Assembly (NCBI GenBank): GCA_020632875.1
Contig: JACKET010000015.1
Location: forward strand, 105,884 to 169,883
From: Alphaproteobacteria bacterium
GTDB taxonomy: Bacteria; Myxococcota_A; UBA796; GCA-2862545
Direction of reading: 5' to 3'
Length of the DNA: 64,000 bases
Positions 49,073 to 58,474 of this stretch are shown piece by piece (the first letter of the stretch is position 1; every line of letters starts with the position of its first letter). The position numbers and the translations under genes were made by a program. The notes below the pieces were generated by a model that was given only the letters and a program-made list of their open reading frames with translations, searched no databases and was not told where the DNA came from.

Positions 49073-50170
49073 ATGCTCATCCTGATGTTGGCCTGTGGCC
49101 AGCCCACTCCTCCACCCGACCCGGTCCCGCCCGCCATCGAAGCCGCGCGCAAGGCGGTCGCGCGGTCGGGATGGGAGCCGGCCGTCGGCGCCTTCACGGT
49201 CGAGCGGGTGGCGCACGCGCCCCGCGAGGGTGACCGCGCCATCCAGATCCTCGCCGACGCCACGCTCGCCTGGTTCGATGCGGGCGACCGGAAGCTCGTC
49301 GTCACCGACGCCGCGATCGAGGGCCCGCGCTGGCGCGGCGAGGCGGATGCCGACGCCGAAGCGCTCGTCCGCACCTGCCCCGACGCGATGCTCGGTCCCC
49401 ACGACCTCACCGCGCTGGTCGTCCACGAGCTGGGCCACGCGGCCCTCCTCTCCGACGACCTCGGCCTGCGGTTCGCCAACCTCGAGCGCTGGTCGGCCCT
49501 CGCGGGCTGGGAGCAGGCCGTGGGCCGCGATCGCAACGAGCCGTGGCCGAATCCCACGTGGAAGCCGGCCACCGTCTACCGGGGGCCCACCCTGCTGCGC
49601 GAGTACCCCGAGCTCGCACAGCGCCTGTGCCGCGGAGAGCCCCGCGGGGACGGGGCCTACCGCACGTCCCGCGACGACTTCCCCACCCCGTACGCCCGCG
49701 TCGACCCGCTCGAGGACATGGCCGAGAGCTTCCGCCTCTACCACGCCGACCCCGCGGCCCTCGCCGCGCTCTCGCCTCCGAAGTACCTCGCGCTGGCGAC
49801 CCCTTCCGCGTGGGGCGGCACGGCGGTCGAGACCCGGCTGGAGGTCGACGCCATCCGTCCCGGCCTCGAGGCGCTCCTCCGCGATGCGCCCTGGGTGGCG
49901 ATGGAGGCCCTCCGCAGCCACGGCCCGCAGCTGGCCCCGCACATCGGCCACCTCGCGAGGCCGCCATTCGTGTGGCCCGACGGCGTCGAAGGTTTCGACC
50001 TCGCGCCGTGGCACGTGACCCTCGGCGACATGGTCTTCCGCCCCGACGACGCGTTCTTCGCCGATCGGCTCGCCGCGATGGAGGCCGAGGAGAAGAGCCG
50101 GGCCGAGCTCCAGGAGGCCATCGACGCGTTGCGCGCGTGGGCCGAGGAGGCGCCCGAAGTGCCGGAATAG
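49073..50170 (+). CDS. Lipoprotein metalloprotease, HExxH type
   Basis: 365 residues. A very short lipoprotein signal (MLILMLAC, Cys8), a Pro-rich linker, then LTALVVHELGHAALLSDDLG (His118, Glu119, His122) and, some 90 residues on, RVDPLEDMAESFRLYHADPA with Glu214/Glu218 as the third zinc ligand. This is a zinc metalloprotease fold, outer-membrane or periplasm facing. TATGCT ends 5 bases before the ATG, so the message may be leaderless. Helical C-terminal tail (EAEEKSRAELQEAIDALRAW). Confidence 0.82.
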   Translation: MLILMLACGQPTPPPDPVPPAIEAARKAVARSGWEPAVGAFTVERVAHAPREGDRAIQILADATLAWFDAGDRKLVVTDAAIEGPRWRGEADADAEALVRTCPDAMLGPHDLTALVVHELGHAALLSDDLGLRFANLERWSALAGWEQAVGRDRNEPWPNPTWKPATVYRGPTLLREYPELAQRLCRGEPRGDGAYRTSRDDFPTPYARVDPLEDMAESFRLYHADPAALAALSPPKYLALATPSAWGGTAVETRLEVDAIRPGLEALLRDAPWVAMEALRSHGPQLAPHIGHLARPPFVWPDGVEGFDLAPWHVTLGDMVFRPDDAFFADRLAAMEAEEKSRAELQEAIDALRAWAEEAPEVPE

Positions 50171-50235
50171 GCGGGTATCTGCCCGCGAACCCGCCCCCCT
50201 GGCAGAGCCGCGGCCCCCTCGTCCACCGTTTCGGC

Positions 50236-50241
50236 TAGGCT
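50236..50241 (+). promoter_or_regulatory. Likely -10 box of the MopE-repeat gene
   Basis: TAGGCT ends 16 bases before GTG 50258; GGAGG (50248-50252) lies 5 bases before the GTG. Confidence 0.45.
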
Positions 50242-50257
50242 GTGCCCGGAGGTGGTC

Positions 50258-53200
50258 GTGCGGTGGGCTCCGCTGTGGTCGTTGGTGCTGGCGGGATGCC
50301 CGTGGGTCGGGGACGAAGGCGTCGACCGGTACCAGGACGCCGACGGCGACGGTGTCCTCGCGGAGCGTTTCGGCGGGCGCGACTGCGACGACGCCGACGC
50401 GTCCGTCGGGGACTGTGACGCGGACGGCGACGGACATCGCTCCCTCCAGGTCGAAGGCGGCGACGACTGCGACGACGACGACCCCGCGGTGAACCCCGAG
50501 CGCCCCGAGATCTGCAACGGAGCCGACGACGACTGCGACGGGCTCGTCGACGACGCCGACGCCCCCGTGGTCGGCCAGCAGGGCTGGTTCATCGACGTCG
50601 ATGCGGACGGGTACGGAACCGGCACGCCGCTGATGCGGTGCGTCCAGCCGCAGGACAGCAGCGCGTTCGGTGGCGACTGCGACGATTCCGAGCCCGGCAT
50701 CAACCCGGGCGTCGAAGAGCGCTGCGACGCCATCGACTGGAACTGCGACGGCGACCCCAGCGCCGACGCCCGACGCGAGTGGTTCGTCGATGCCGACGGC
50801 GACGGCTTCGGCGCGCCGGGGTCTCCCGTCGCGACCACCTGCGAGCGCCCCGCCGGCGATGTCGCCCCGAACCCCTTCGACTGCGACGACACCGATCCCG
50901 ACGCGCACCCCGCAGACCCCATCACCGGAATCGACGACGAGGTCTGTGACGGCATCGACAACGACTGCGACGGCCTCGTCGACGACGAGGACGTGGTGCA
51001 GGACCCCGACGCGGTCGTCCGCTACGTCGATGCCGACGGCGACGGCTTCGGCGACATCACCACGGCCCGGCCGACGTGTGTGGGCGCCGGTCTCGTCGAC
51101 AACGCGCTCGACTGTGACGACACGAACGCGCTCGCGCGGCCGGGGGTGCCGCCAGCCCTCTCCCAGGTCGAGATCTGCGACGGCTTCGACAACGACTGTG
51201 ACGGACTCTTCGACGCGGACGACCCGTCCCTCGACCCGGGGTCGGCCGTGCTCGGCTACCCCGACGCCGACGGAGACGGGTTCGGCGATGGCTCGGCACC
51301 CGCGGCCGTCGTCTGCGATGCCGCAGTGACCAACGCGACCGACTGCGACGACGGCGACCCCGCCATCAACCCGAGCGCGTCGGAACGCTGCGATACGCCC
51401 CAGGACGACGACTGCGACGGGCTGCAGAACTCGAACGACCCCGACAACGACGGGTCGATCGTGTGGTACCTCGACCTCGACCTCGACGGGGTCGGGTCGG
51501 GCGGCGACCCCGTCCCGGTGTGCGACGCGAACGGGCGACAGGGCGCCTCGCCTGTGCCGGGTGACTGCAACGACCAGGATGCCACCGTCACGGCCGACGT
51601 GGCCTGGTACCTCGACGAGGACGGGGATGGCTTCGGAGAGGACGCCGACGTCCTGTTCTCGTGCTTCCCCCTGCCCAACCGGAGCCGGGCCGGCGGCGAC
51701 TGCGACCCGTTCGTCGCCGCAAACCACCCGGGCGCGGCGGAGCAGTGCGACGGGTTCGACAACGACTGCGACGGGACGATCGACGACGGGGCTCCGGGAG
51801 CGGTGTACGGCTTCGTGGATGCCGACGGAGACGGGTTCGGAGACGGTGCGGACGGGATCGGCCTGTTCTGCGCCCTCACCATCGACGTGGTGCTCGACGG
51901 CACCGACTGCGACGACAGCGACCCGGGCACGAACCCCCTCGCTCCCGAGGACTGCGACCCCGTCGACCGGAACTGCAACGGGCTCGATGGCGAGGACGAC
52001 CCGGCCATCGTCCCCTATGCCTGGTATGCGGACGACGACCTCGACGGATTCGGCGCCATCGGCGCCCCGGCCCTCGAGCAGTGCGACGCGCCACTGGGGT
52101 TCGTGCGGAACGCGGCCGACTGCGACGACACCGATCCGACGCGCTACTTCGCGAGCTTCCTGGTCGCGGCACAGCCCGGAGGCCCCTTCGTCGCCGACCT
52201 CTCCGGGCTCCTCGCGCACCCGGCGCGCTGCGAGACGACCACGGTGGTGCTCGACTCGGCACAGCCGTTCTTCGTCGACAGCGACGCCTCGCTCGTGGCG
52301 ACCGACACCCTGCGTGTCGTGGGCGAGGACCCCTCGGCCGTGGTCTGCTGGGACCCCGACGCCGTCGTGTCGATCGCGGGTGCGTTGGCGCTCGAGAACG
52401 TCGCCGTCGTGTTCGGCACCCGGGGCGCCAGCGCGCAGTGCATCCCCGCGGCCAGCCTCGTCTCCGACGCGCCGATGCGCCTCGTGGGCGGGGCGGTGTC
52501 GCTCGACGGGGTCCAGGTGGCGGATGCCGACCTCGCGGGGTCGCTCGTCGACGGAGTGGGCTCAGTGGAGCTCCTGCGCTCGGACTTCTTCGCGCTCTCG
52601 TTCGGCGGGGGGCTGGTCGAGCTCTCCGATGCGGGTTCGGTCGTGCTCGAGCAGGTCGGGCTCGACGGGATCGTCGCAGCCGAGGCCCTCGTGCGCGTGG
52701 GCGGAGCGGCGGGGGTCCGGATCGAGGAGACGACGGTCGCGGGCGGGCTGCTCGAGGGCCTCGTGCACACCACGGGCCCCGCGGACGTCGAGGTCCGGCG
52801 ACTGGCGGTGTACACGACCGGGAGCGACGCACCGCTGTTCTGCGCGAACCGGAGCTCCTGCGCGGCCGGGGCCGACGACGCGCCGGGCGGGAGTCTCGCG
52901 CTGCGGGTCTCGGCGTTCGACGAGGTGCACACGAGCGGCGGGGAGGCGACCCCGCTCGCGGTGATGGGCGCAGAGCCGCTGATCACCGAAGACCTCCGCG
53001 TGCGGAACACGGCGACGACGGGCGACCCGCTCGTGGCGTTCGAGGCTCCCGGCGCCGGCGGCTGGTCGTCGCTGCGGGACCGTTTCGTCGGGCCCACGGG
53101 AGGCGTCGCGTCGTCGGGCCGCGAGCACACGTTCCAGAGCGCCCACCTCACCGGGTCCTTCGTCGTGGACGACCCGACCGGCATGCTGGGTGCCACCGGC

Positions 53201-53740
53201 GTCGCGCTCGTCGGCGGAACGTGGGACCTCCGCGTGCAGCAGGCCCGGATCGACGGGCTCGTCCTCGGGGATGCCGCGCTCTCGACCGGATCGGTCGGCG
53301 CGCTCGTGGGCGACGGAGACCGCGACCTCTACCGCCTCCCCGGCGCACCGATGCCCGCGGCGTGCGCGCAGCTGGCCTGCGTCGACATGCCGACCGCTTC
53401 GCTCGTCACCTGGAGCCCCGGGCTGCCGCCGGAGCGCATGATCCCGTACCCCCGCGGCACGCAGCCCCAGGGCCTCGACGAAGACCCCGACCTCGCGTAC
53501 GGCGGGGTGCCGTGGGCGCTCGACCCCAATGGCGACGGTCTCCCCGTGGCCTGGCTGATGCTGCAGGCCGCCGAGCCGGAGTGCTGGGCCCACGGCGCCG
53601 CGCTGTTCGACGACGTCGACCTCGACGCCGACGACTGGACGAACGTGCAGGAGGCCGCGGCGGGCACCTGGCCGTGCATCGACGACACCGACGACGACAG
53701 CGTGCCGGACGGCTTCGACCCGTCTCCCCTCACGCCCTGA
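50258..53740 (+). CDS. Giant MopE-repeat lipoprotein
   Basis: 1160 residues. Lipobox LWSLVLAGC (Cys14), then residues 25-650 are MopE-type acidic repeats, about eight copies of the 'DCDDxDPxxNPxxxExCDGxDNDCDG' design (for example GDDCDDDDPAVNPERPEICN, GADDDCDGLVDDADA). Residues 650-1140 change to a beta-helix-like region (LALENVAVVFGTRGASAQCI, GSVELLRSDFFALSFGGGLV, ...GLDGIVAAEALVRVGGA). It has no MYXO-CTERM tail and ends PDGFDPSPLTP. MopE repeats were first seen in a copper-binding methanotroph protein, but here the repeats look like calcium-bound spacers. The start is GTG 50258 rather than 50252, as GGAGG overlaps the latter. Confidence 0.9.
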   Translation: MRWAPLWSLVLAGCPWVGDEGVDRYQDADGDGVLAERFGGRDCDDADASVGDCDADGDGHRSLQVEGGDDCDDDDPAVNPERPEICNGADDDCDGLVDDADAPVVGQQGWFIDVDADGYGTGTPLMRCVQPQDSSAFGGDCDDSEPGINPGVEERCDAIDWNCDGDPSADARREWFVDADGDGFGAPGSPVATTCERPAGDVAPNPFDCDDTDPDAHPADPITGIDDEVCDGIDNDCDGLVDDEDVVQDPDAVVRYVDADGDGFGDITTARPTCVGAGLVDNALDCDDTNALARPGVPPALSQVEICDGFDNDCDGLFDADDPSLDPGSAVLGYPDADGDGFGDGSAPAAVVCDAAVTNATDCDDGDPAINPSASERCDTPQDDDCDGLQNSNDPDNDGSIVWYLDLDLDGVGSGGDPVPVCDANGRQGASPVPGDCNDQDATVTADVAWYLDEDGDGFGEDADVLFSCFPLPNRSRAGGDCDPFVAANHPGAAEQCDGFDNDCDGTIDDGAPGAVYGFVDADGDGFGDGADGIGLFCALTIDVVLDGTDCDDSDPGTNPLAPEDCDPVDRNCNGLDGEDDPAIVPYAWYADDDLDGFGAIGAPALEQCDAPLGFVRNAADCDDTDPTRYFASFLVAAQPGGPFVADLSGLLAHPARCETTTVVLDSAQPFFVDSDASLVATDTLRVVGEDPSAVVCWDPDAVVSIAGALALENVAVVFGTRGASAQCIPAASLVSDAPMRLVGGAVSLDGVQVADADLAGSLVDGVGSVELLRSDFFALSFGGGLVELSDAGSVVLEQVGLDGIVAAEALVRVGGAAGVRIEETTVAGGLLEGLVHTTGPADVEVRRLAVYTTGSDAPLFCANRSSCAAGADDAPGGSLALRVSAFDEVHTSGGEATPLAVMGAEPLITEDLRVRNTATTGDPLVAFEAPGAGGWSSLRDRFVGPTGGVASSGREHTFQSAHLTGSFVVDDPTGMLGATGVALVGGTWDLRVQQARIDGLVLGDAALSTGSVGALVGDGDRDLYRLPGAPMPAACAQLACVDMPTASLVTWSPGLPPERMIPYPRGTQPQGLDEDPDLAYGGVPWALDPNGDGLPVAWLMLQAAEPECWAHGAALFDDVDLDADDWTNVQEAAAGTWPCIDDTDDDSVPDGFDPSPLTP

Positions 53741-53750
53741 CGACGGGGGC

Positions 53751-56066
53751 TCAGCCCTCTTCGAGCCGGTAGCCGTCGTCGTGGCGGACGAGGACGTCGC
53801 CGAGCCCCATCTTCCGCAGGGCCGCGATGGACGTGTAGACCCGGTTCGCCGCGGCCTCGTACCCGATGTTCTGCCCCGGCCAGCCGGCCTCGAAGACCTC
53901 CTCCATCGAGAGGCCCGGACCGCCGCGGGCGTCGACCAGCGCGGCGAGGATGCGGCGCAGGGCCGCCCGCGTGCGGAGGTCGACGTGCTCGCCCGCGGGC
54001 GTCTCGAACCACCCGTCGCCGAACGTGAAGCCCCGCTTCGCCGCGGTGCCGGCGCGCTTCTCGGCGACCAGCAGCAGCAGCCGGACCTCGCTCGACCACG
54101 CCAACATCGCCGGGTGCGTCTCGCCCGGCGTCGACAGGGCGGCGCGGACCCGCGCCAGCTCACCCGCCCACGCGCCATCGACGATGGAGAGCGCCGCTTC
54201 GAGCACCGGCGAGAACCGCAGGCGACGCACGCGCTCCGCGACCTCGTCCCGCCACACGGCCGTCAGAGCGGCGTCGGACACGAGCAGGCACCCGAACAGC
54301 ACCGAGATCTCGGAGGTCCCGGGCAGCACGTACTGCCGCAGCCCCGTGACGGCGGGCTTCGCGATGGCCTCCGCATCCGCCACCCGACCCTGGAGGAACC
54401 GGATGGAGGCGAGCAGCACGCGGTACCACCCGATCCACCGCGGCGCGCCGTGCTCTGCGTGCACGTCGATCCCGCGCTGCACGGACGCCGCAGCGGTGTC
54501 GAGGTCTCCGCGCTCCAGCGCGAGCGTACCGCGCGTGGCTTCGAGGTCGCCGACCCGCAGGCCATGGCCCATGGCTTCGAACAGCGACTGCGCCTCGGCC
54601 ATGCACCGCTCGGCGGTGTCGAGGTCGCCCGTGTCGTGCGCCATCGTTCCGAGCAGCGCGAGGGCGAACGCCGTGGCGTCGGGCCGCTGCTGCTCGCGGG
54701 CGAGCGCGAGGGACGCCTCCATGGCCGCCTTCGCGTCGTCCATCCGGCCGAGACCCTTGTCGAAGTTCGCGCGCTGGGCGAGGGCCCGGCCCATGGCATC
54801 CTTGTCGCCGATGGCGCCGTACGCGTGGCGGGCGCGCTCCCACAGCTCCCGCGCCCCCACCATGTCGTGCCGGTTGCTCGCGAGCCGCGCGAGGGCCCCG
54901 ATGGCATCGGCCGCCAGCTCGGGGTCGGGGTGCGTGTCGAGCCCCTCGAGCAGGGCGCCCGCAGCGTCGACCTCGCCCCGCGTCATGTGCGCGTGGGCGA
55001 GCCGCAGCCGCAGCCGGGCGTTGGACGGGTCGAGCGCGTGGGCCGTCCGCACGACCTCCATCCGCAGCGGGAGCGGGCCGGTGCGCGTCAGCACGGGGTC
55101 GATCCACAACGCGAGCGCCACGGCGTCGGCGGGCGCCGTGTCGACCGCCGCGCGGAACGCGAGCACGGCCTCCTCGACGACCTCGGGGGTCGGCGGGCGC
55201 GCCATGAGCCACTGCCGGAACCGGTGCCGCGCGTCTTCGGTGGTGTGGCGGAGCGCGAAGGCCCGCACCCCCTCCAGCAGCCGGAAGCCGGGCTCGAGCA
55301 GGCTCGCCTCGACGAGCTCTTCGAGGACATCCCCGACCCACGCGCCCTCCAGCGCGAGCCATTCGCAGTCGTCGAGCGTGAAGGCGCCCGCGAACACGGC
55401 GATCTGCGCGAGCGCCGCACGTGCGGCGGGGCTCAGGAGCGCCCACGACCACGCGATGGTGCGCTCGAGCGACGACTGCCGCTCGGGACGGTCGGCCTTG
55501 CGGTCGGCGAGCACGCGGAGGGGCTCGTCGAGCAGGGACTGCAGCCGTTCGAGCCCGAGGCTCGCGACGCGGCTCGCACACAGCTCGATGGCCAGCGGGA
55601 GCCCGTCGAGCCGCCGCACCACGGGCAGCACCGCGTCGGGCCCGAGCTGCACGCCGTGCTGGGCCGCCCGGCGCACGAACAGGTCGGCTGCGTCGGCCTC
55701 GGAGAGCGCATCGAGCCGCACGCGCCGCTCGGCGCGCAGCTGGAGCGGCGTGCGTGACGTGGCGACGATGCGCACCCGGTCGAGCCAGCCGCCCACGAGC
55801 GCGGCGAGGCCCTCGACCTGCTCGCAGTTGTCGAGCACGAGCGTGCCCTGCACGGCCGCGAGGTCCGTCCCCACGGCGCGCTCCACGGCACCCTCGACGT
55901 CCGCCGCCGTGCGGCACGCCGTGAGGTCGACGAAGCGCGTGTCGTCGAGCTGCCGGACGAGGGTGGTCTTGCCGGACCCGCCCGGCCCGAGCACCGTGAC
56001 GAGCGGGGCGTCGCGCAGGGCGTCCCGCACGCGCTCGAGGTCGGACTCGCGGTAGCGGAACGTCAT
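53751..56066 (-). CDS. AAA/NB-ARC-like ATPase with TPRs and C-terminal winged helix
   Basis: 771 residues. Walker A GPGGSGKTTL (27-36), Walker B TLVLDNCEQV, sensor RIVATSRTP and LPLAIELCASRVASLGLERL are the AfsR/MalT-type nucleotide-binding domain. Residues 330-660 are TPR-like helices (DAIGALARLASNRHDMVGA, LALLGTMAHDTGDLDTAERC). The last 80 residues are an OmpR-type winged helix: DLRTRAALRRILAALVDARG, GLSMEEVFEAGWPGQNIGYE, AAANRVYTSIAALRKMGLGD, VLVRHDDGYRLEEG. The DNA-binding part is normally N-terminal in SARP-type and C-terminal LuxR-type in MalT, so an OmpR-type winged helix at the C-end is unusual. Last gene of a five-gene operon. Confidence 0.88.
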   Translation of the reverse strand: MTFRYRESDLERVRDALRDAPLVTVLGPGGSGKTTLVRQLDDTRFVDLTACRTAADVEGAVERAVGTDLAAVQGTLVLDNCEQVEGLAALVGGWLDRVRIVATSRTPLQLRAERRVRLDALSEADAADLFVRRAAQHGVQLGPDAVLPVVRRLDGLPLAIELCASRVASLGLERLQSLLDEPLRVLADRKADRPERQSSLERTIAWSWALLSPAARAALAQIAVFAGAFTLDDCEWLALEGAWVGDVLEELVEASLLEPGFRLLEGVRAFALRHTTEDARHRFRQWLMARPPTPEVVEEAVLAFRAAVDTAPADAVALALWIDPVLTRTGPLPLRMEVVRTAHALDPSNARLRLRLAHAHMTRGEVDAAGALLEGLDTHPDPELAADAIGALARLASNRHDMVGARELWERARHAYGAIGDKDAMGRALAQRANFDKGLGRMDDAKAAMEASLALAREQQRPDATAFALALLGTMAHDTGDLDTAERCMAEAQSLFEAMGHGLRVGDLEATRGTLALERGDLDTAAASVQRGIDVHAEHGAPRWIGWYRVLLASIRFLQGRVADAEAIAKPAVTGLRQYVLPGTSEISVLFGCLLVSDAALTAVWRDEVAERVRRLRFSPVLEAALSIVDGAWAGELARVRAALSTPGETHPAMLAWSSEVRLLLLVAEKRAGTAAKRGFTFGDGWFETPAGEHVDLRTRAALRRILAALVDARGGPGLSMEEVFEAGWPGQNIGYEAAANRVYTSIAALRKMGLGDVLVRHDDGYRLEEG

Positions 56067-56272
56067 CCGTCCGTGGGTTCCGCGGGCTTCGGCGGGTCGC
56101 GGACCGTCCACTCGTGGCCGTGCTCGCAGACGAACCGCGTGGTCTTGACGCCATCCACGGTCTTCGCGCCCTGGTGCCACGTCTTCGAGGGCCCGTCACA
56201 CTCGGGACAGTCCTCGTTCGGGGGGTTGAAGCCCGGTTGGGCCATGTACGCCCAGCGGTTTCGGCGGCTCAT
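56063..56272 (-). CDS. Small zinc-ribbon-like protein, 69 aa
   Basis: MSRRNRWAYMAQPGFNPPNE, DCPECDGPSKTWHQGAKTVD, GVKTTRFVCEHGHEWTVRDP: a CPEC pair and a later Cys-x-His-x-His group make a zinc ribbon. It ends in a Pro/Glu tail. Its stop overlaps the ATPase start by ATGA. Function unknown; zinc ribbons often bind nucleic acid or proteins. Confidence 0.75.
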   Translation of the reverse strand: MSRRNRWAYMAQPGFNPPNEDCPECDGPSKTWHQGAKTVDGVKTTRFVCEHGHEWTVRDPPKPAEPTDG

Positions 56273-56299
56273 GCCGACCTGTATCCCGCAGGGCGCGCG

Positions 56300-58474
56300 T
56301 CAGTTCCCGAACATGCGCTGCCGGTTCTCGTCGATGACCTCCTGCTCGCGCCGGTTCAGCATGTAGCGCCACTCGTCGTCTTCCGCGGCGTCGGCCGCGG
56401 CCTCCGGCGTCACCACGCCGTACATGCGCTCGAGGAAGTCGTTCACCTCGACATGGGCCTCGCCGTTCTCGTCGCGCCGCATGCGGGTCGACATCTGGAG
56501 GTCCAGCAGGAAGCGCGACACGTACTCGGGCGGTGCGCTGCCGAGCGCCGTCATGAGCTCGGTGGGCTCGTAGCCGAGGGCCTCTGCGGCGGCCTGGAAC
56601 TGGGGGCCGAAGTCCTCGGAGGCGAACAGGCGGGCGTGCTCCTCGGCGAGCGACGCGGGCCAGCCGCGCTGGGTGAGGGCGTCGATGACGAGCGGCGTGG
56701 TGATGCGCTGCACCTGGTCGGGGCTGCCGACGCCGAGCGCGCTCAGCAGGGCGCCGATTGCGGACCCCGCGAACCCGCCGATGACCGTGCCGAGCGGCCC
56801 GAACAACGAGCCGATCCCCGCGCCGATGACGGGCAGCAGCGCGATGCCGGCGGCCTCGTAGTTGCCTTCGCTCGCGTAGAGCGCGGCCTCGAGCACGCCG
56901 ATGGCCGCCCCGACCGCGGCACCGCCCCGCCGCAGGAACGTGCTGACGAAGCTCGCTGCGTCGATGCCGATGTGCAGGCCGAGGTTCTCCTCGAAGCGAC
57001 CGAGCTCGTCGGGCGACAGGCGACCGATGGCCGAGAGCCCCGCGCCGAGGCGGCCGAACGCGTTGCCGAGGCGCCCGAGCGACGGGTCGCCGGTGAACTC
57101 GGCGGCGACGCCCGTGGCCCCGGCCGCGAGGCCCACTCCCGCCGCGGCGCCGAGGCGGAACGAGAGCCCGCCACCCTCTTCGTCGGCCACGGCGAACGCG
57201 TCGGAGATCGCCTGCTGGAGCGTCTGGGAATCGGCCTGCGGGTCGATCCCGGCGAGCCGGTCGCGGATGGCCTGCACCGCTTCGGCATTGTCGGGCGAGA
57301 GGTTCTGGAGGCCCGCGAGGAGCGTGTCGATGCCCTCGACATCGTGGGCGGACGCGAGTGCGGCGACACCTTCCATGGCGCCGCGCGACACCCACCGCTC
57401 GCGCTCTTCGGCCGGCACGTGGTCGAGCCACGTCGGCTCGCCTTCGCTCGCGGACATGACCGCCTCGGCGGCAACGCGGCCGCCGACCTCGGACCCCGCG
57501 AGCAGCCCGACCTCGTCGAAGGAGTAGCTGCCCTCGGCGTGCTCGCCCATGCGCTCGTGCGCGAGCTCTCGGGCGTCGAGGGTGCCGGCGTACCACTCCG
57601 CGCGCTGCTCGTACGTGTCGAGGATCTGCTGGTGGTCGGCCAGGTACTGCGTCTCCCACGCGCGGATCTCGGACTCGGGCAGCCCGAGCTCCTGCATCCG
57701 GGCCACACCCGCCGCGACCTCGGCCCGAAGCAGGTTCGCGGCCTCGGCGGCGCGCTGGAACTCGCCGGTGCCCTGGGCCATCGTCGCGTCGACGGCGAAG
57801 CCGAAGTGCACGCCCATCGCGGGGTTCAGGTCGCGCGTCGTGGCGAGATCGACGGCCAGCGTGGCGCCGTGCCCTTCCTCCATCGCGCGGATCAGTGCGT
57901 AGCCGACCTGTTCGGTGGCCCCGCGCCCCACGGCACCGGAGACGAGTGCCAGCGACTCGGCGTCCAGCCCCTCGCTGGACGAGGCCAGCATCTCGACGAC
58001 CGGGCCGAGCATCTCCATGTCGTACGTGCCCTGCGCGGCGCCCAGCAGCTGAGTGATGGTCTCGGCCCCCGCAGACTCCAGGAACGCCACGCGCTGGTCG
58101 GGCGGCAGGCTGGCGAGGGTCTCGGCGAGCGCGGCGGACTCGGCGCGGATGGCGTCGGCGTAGAGGTCGTCGTCGCCCTCGGCGCGGGCCGACTCGCGCT
58201 GCTCGGCGAGCTCGCGCATGCGCTCCGTCGCGGCCGTGACGGGATCGACCTCGACCGCGGGCGCGTCGGCAGCGGGACCCTCGGTGGTGAGGGCCGCCGT
58301 GTCGACCGATTCGTCGAGCCCGGAGAGGTAGGAGGGCTCGGCGGCGACGTCGTGGGCCGCGGCCTCTTCGGCGAGCGCGGCGTTCGACGGGGTCACCGTC
58401 TCGCGACGCGTCTCGGGGGCCGTGACGGCGGCCGTCTCGGTCTCGGTCTCGGGGCTGCGATGCTCCCTGTTCAT
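56300..58474 (-). CDS. Large glycine-rich hydrophobic protein, 724 aa, unknown
   Basis: 724 residues, no signal peptide. Residues 1-75 are acidic and disordered (SPETETETAAVTAPETRRET). Residues 76-440 are mainly helical, with Ala/Glu-rich segments. Residues 445-580 are hydrophobic and Gly/Ala-rich, ending with GIGSLFGPLGTVIGGFAGSA, IGALLSALG (about 547-575), a glycine-zipper-like pattern. The C-terminal 150 residues are soluble and helical (LTQRGWPASLAEEHARLFAS). The overall layout resembles pore-forming effectors carried by secretion systems, but no named family is recognised. ATG 58474 overlaps the upstream stop by ATGA. Confidence 0.75.
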   Translation of the reverse strand: MNREHRSPETETETAAVTAPETRRETVTPSNAALAEEAAAHDVAAEPSYLSGLDESVDTAALTTEGPAADAPAVEVDPVTAATERMRELAEQRESARAEGDDDLYADAIRAESAALAETLASLPPDQRVAFLESAGAETITQLLGAAQGTYDMEMLGPVVEMLASSSEGLDAESLALVSGAVGRGATEQVGYALIRAMEEGHGATLAVDLATTRDLNPAMGVHFGFAVDATMAQGTGEFQRAAEAANLLRAEVAAGVARMQELGLPESEIRAWETQYLADHQQILDTYEQRAEWYAGTLDARELAHERMGEHAEGSYSFDEVGLLAGSEVGGRVAAEAVMSASEGEPTWLDHVPAEERERWVSRGAMEGVAALASAHDVEGIDTLLAGLQNLSPDNAEAVQAIRDRLAGIDPQADSQTLQQAISDAFAVADEEGGGLSFRLGAAAGVGLAAGATGVAAEFTGDPSLGRLGNAFGRLGAGLSAIGRLSPDELGRFEENLGLHIGIDAASFVSTFLRRGGAAVGAAIGVLEAALYASEGNYEAAGIALLPVIGAGIGSLFGPLGTVIGGFAGSAIGALLSALGVGSPDQVQRITTPLVIDALTQRGWPASLAEEHARLFASEDFGPQFQAAAEALGYEPTELMTALGSAPPEYVSRFLLDLQMSTRMRRDENGEAHVEVNDFLERMYGVVTPEAAADAAEDDEWRYMLNRREQEVIDENRQRMFGN

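Noticed and set aside
48713..52219. 1168-residue minus-strand frame
   Set aside because: Antisense to the MopE-repeat and metalloprotease genes; the repeated VAVVVEPVADL text mirrors the MopE repeats on the other strand.
50258..53740. Copper-binding function for the MopE-repeat proteins
   Set aside because: The repeats are shared by many surface proteins of this group; the specific copper site of the methanotroph protein cannot be seen here.
53751..56066. STAND-type phage defence ATPase
   Set aside because: The C-terminal winged helix and absence of a toxic effector domain fit a transcription regulator better.
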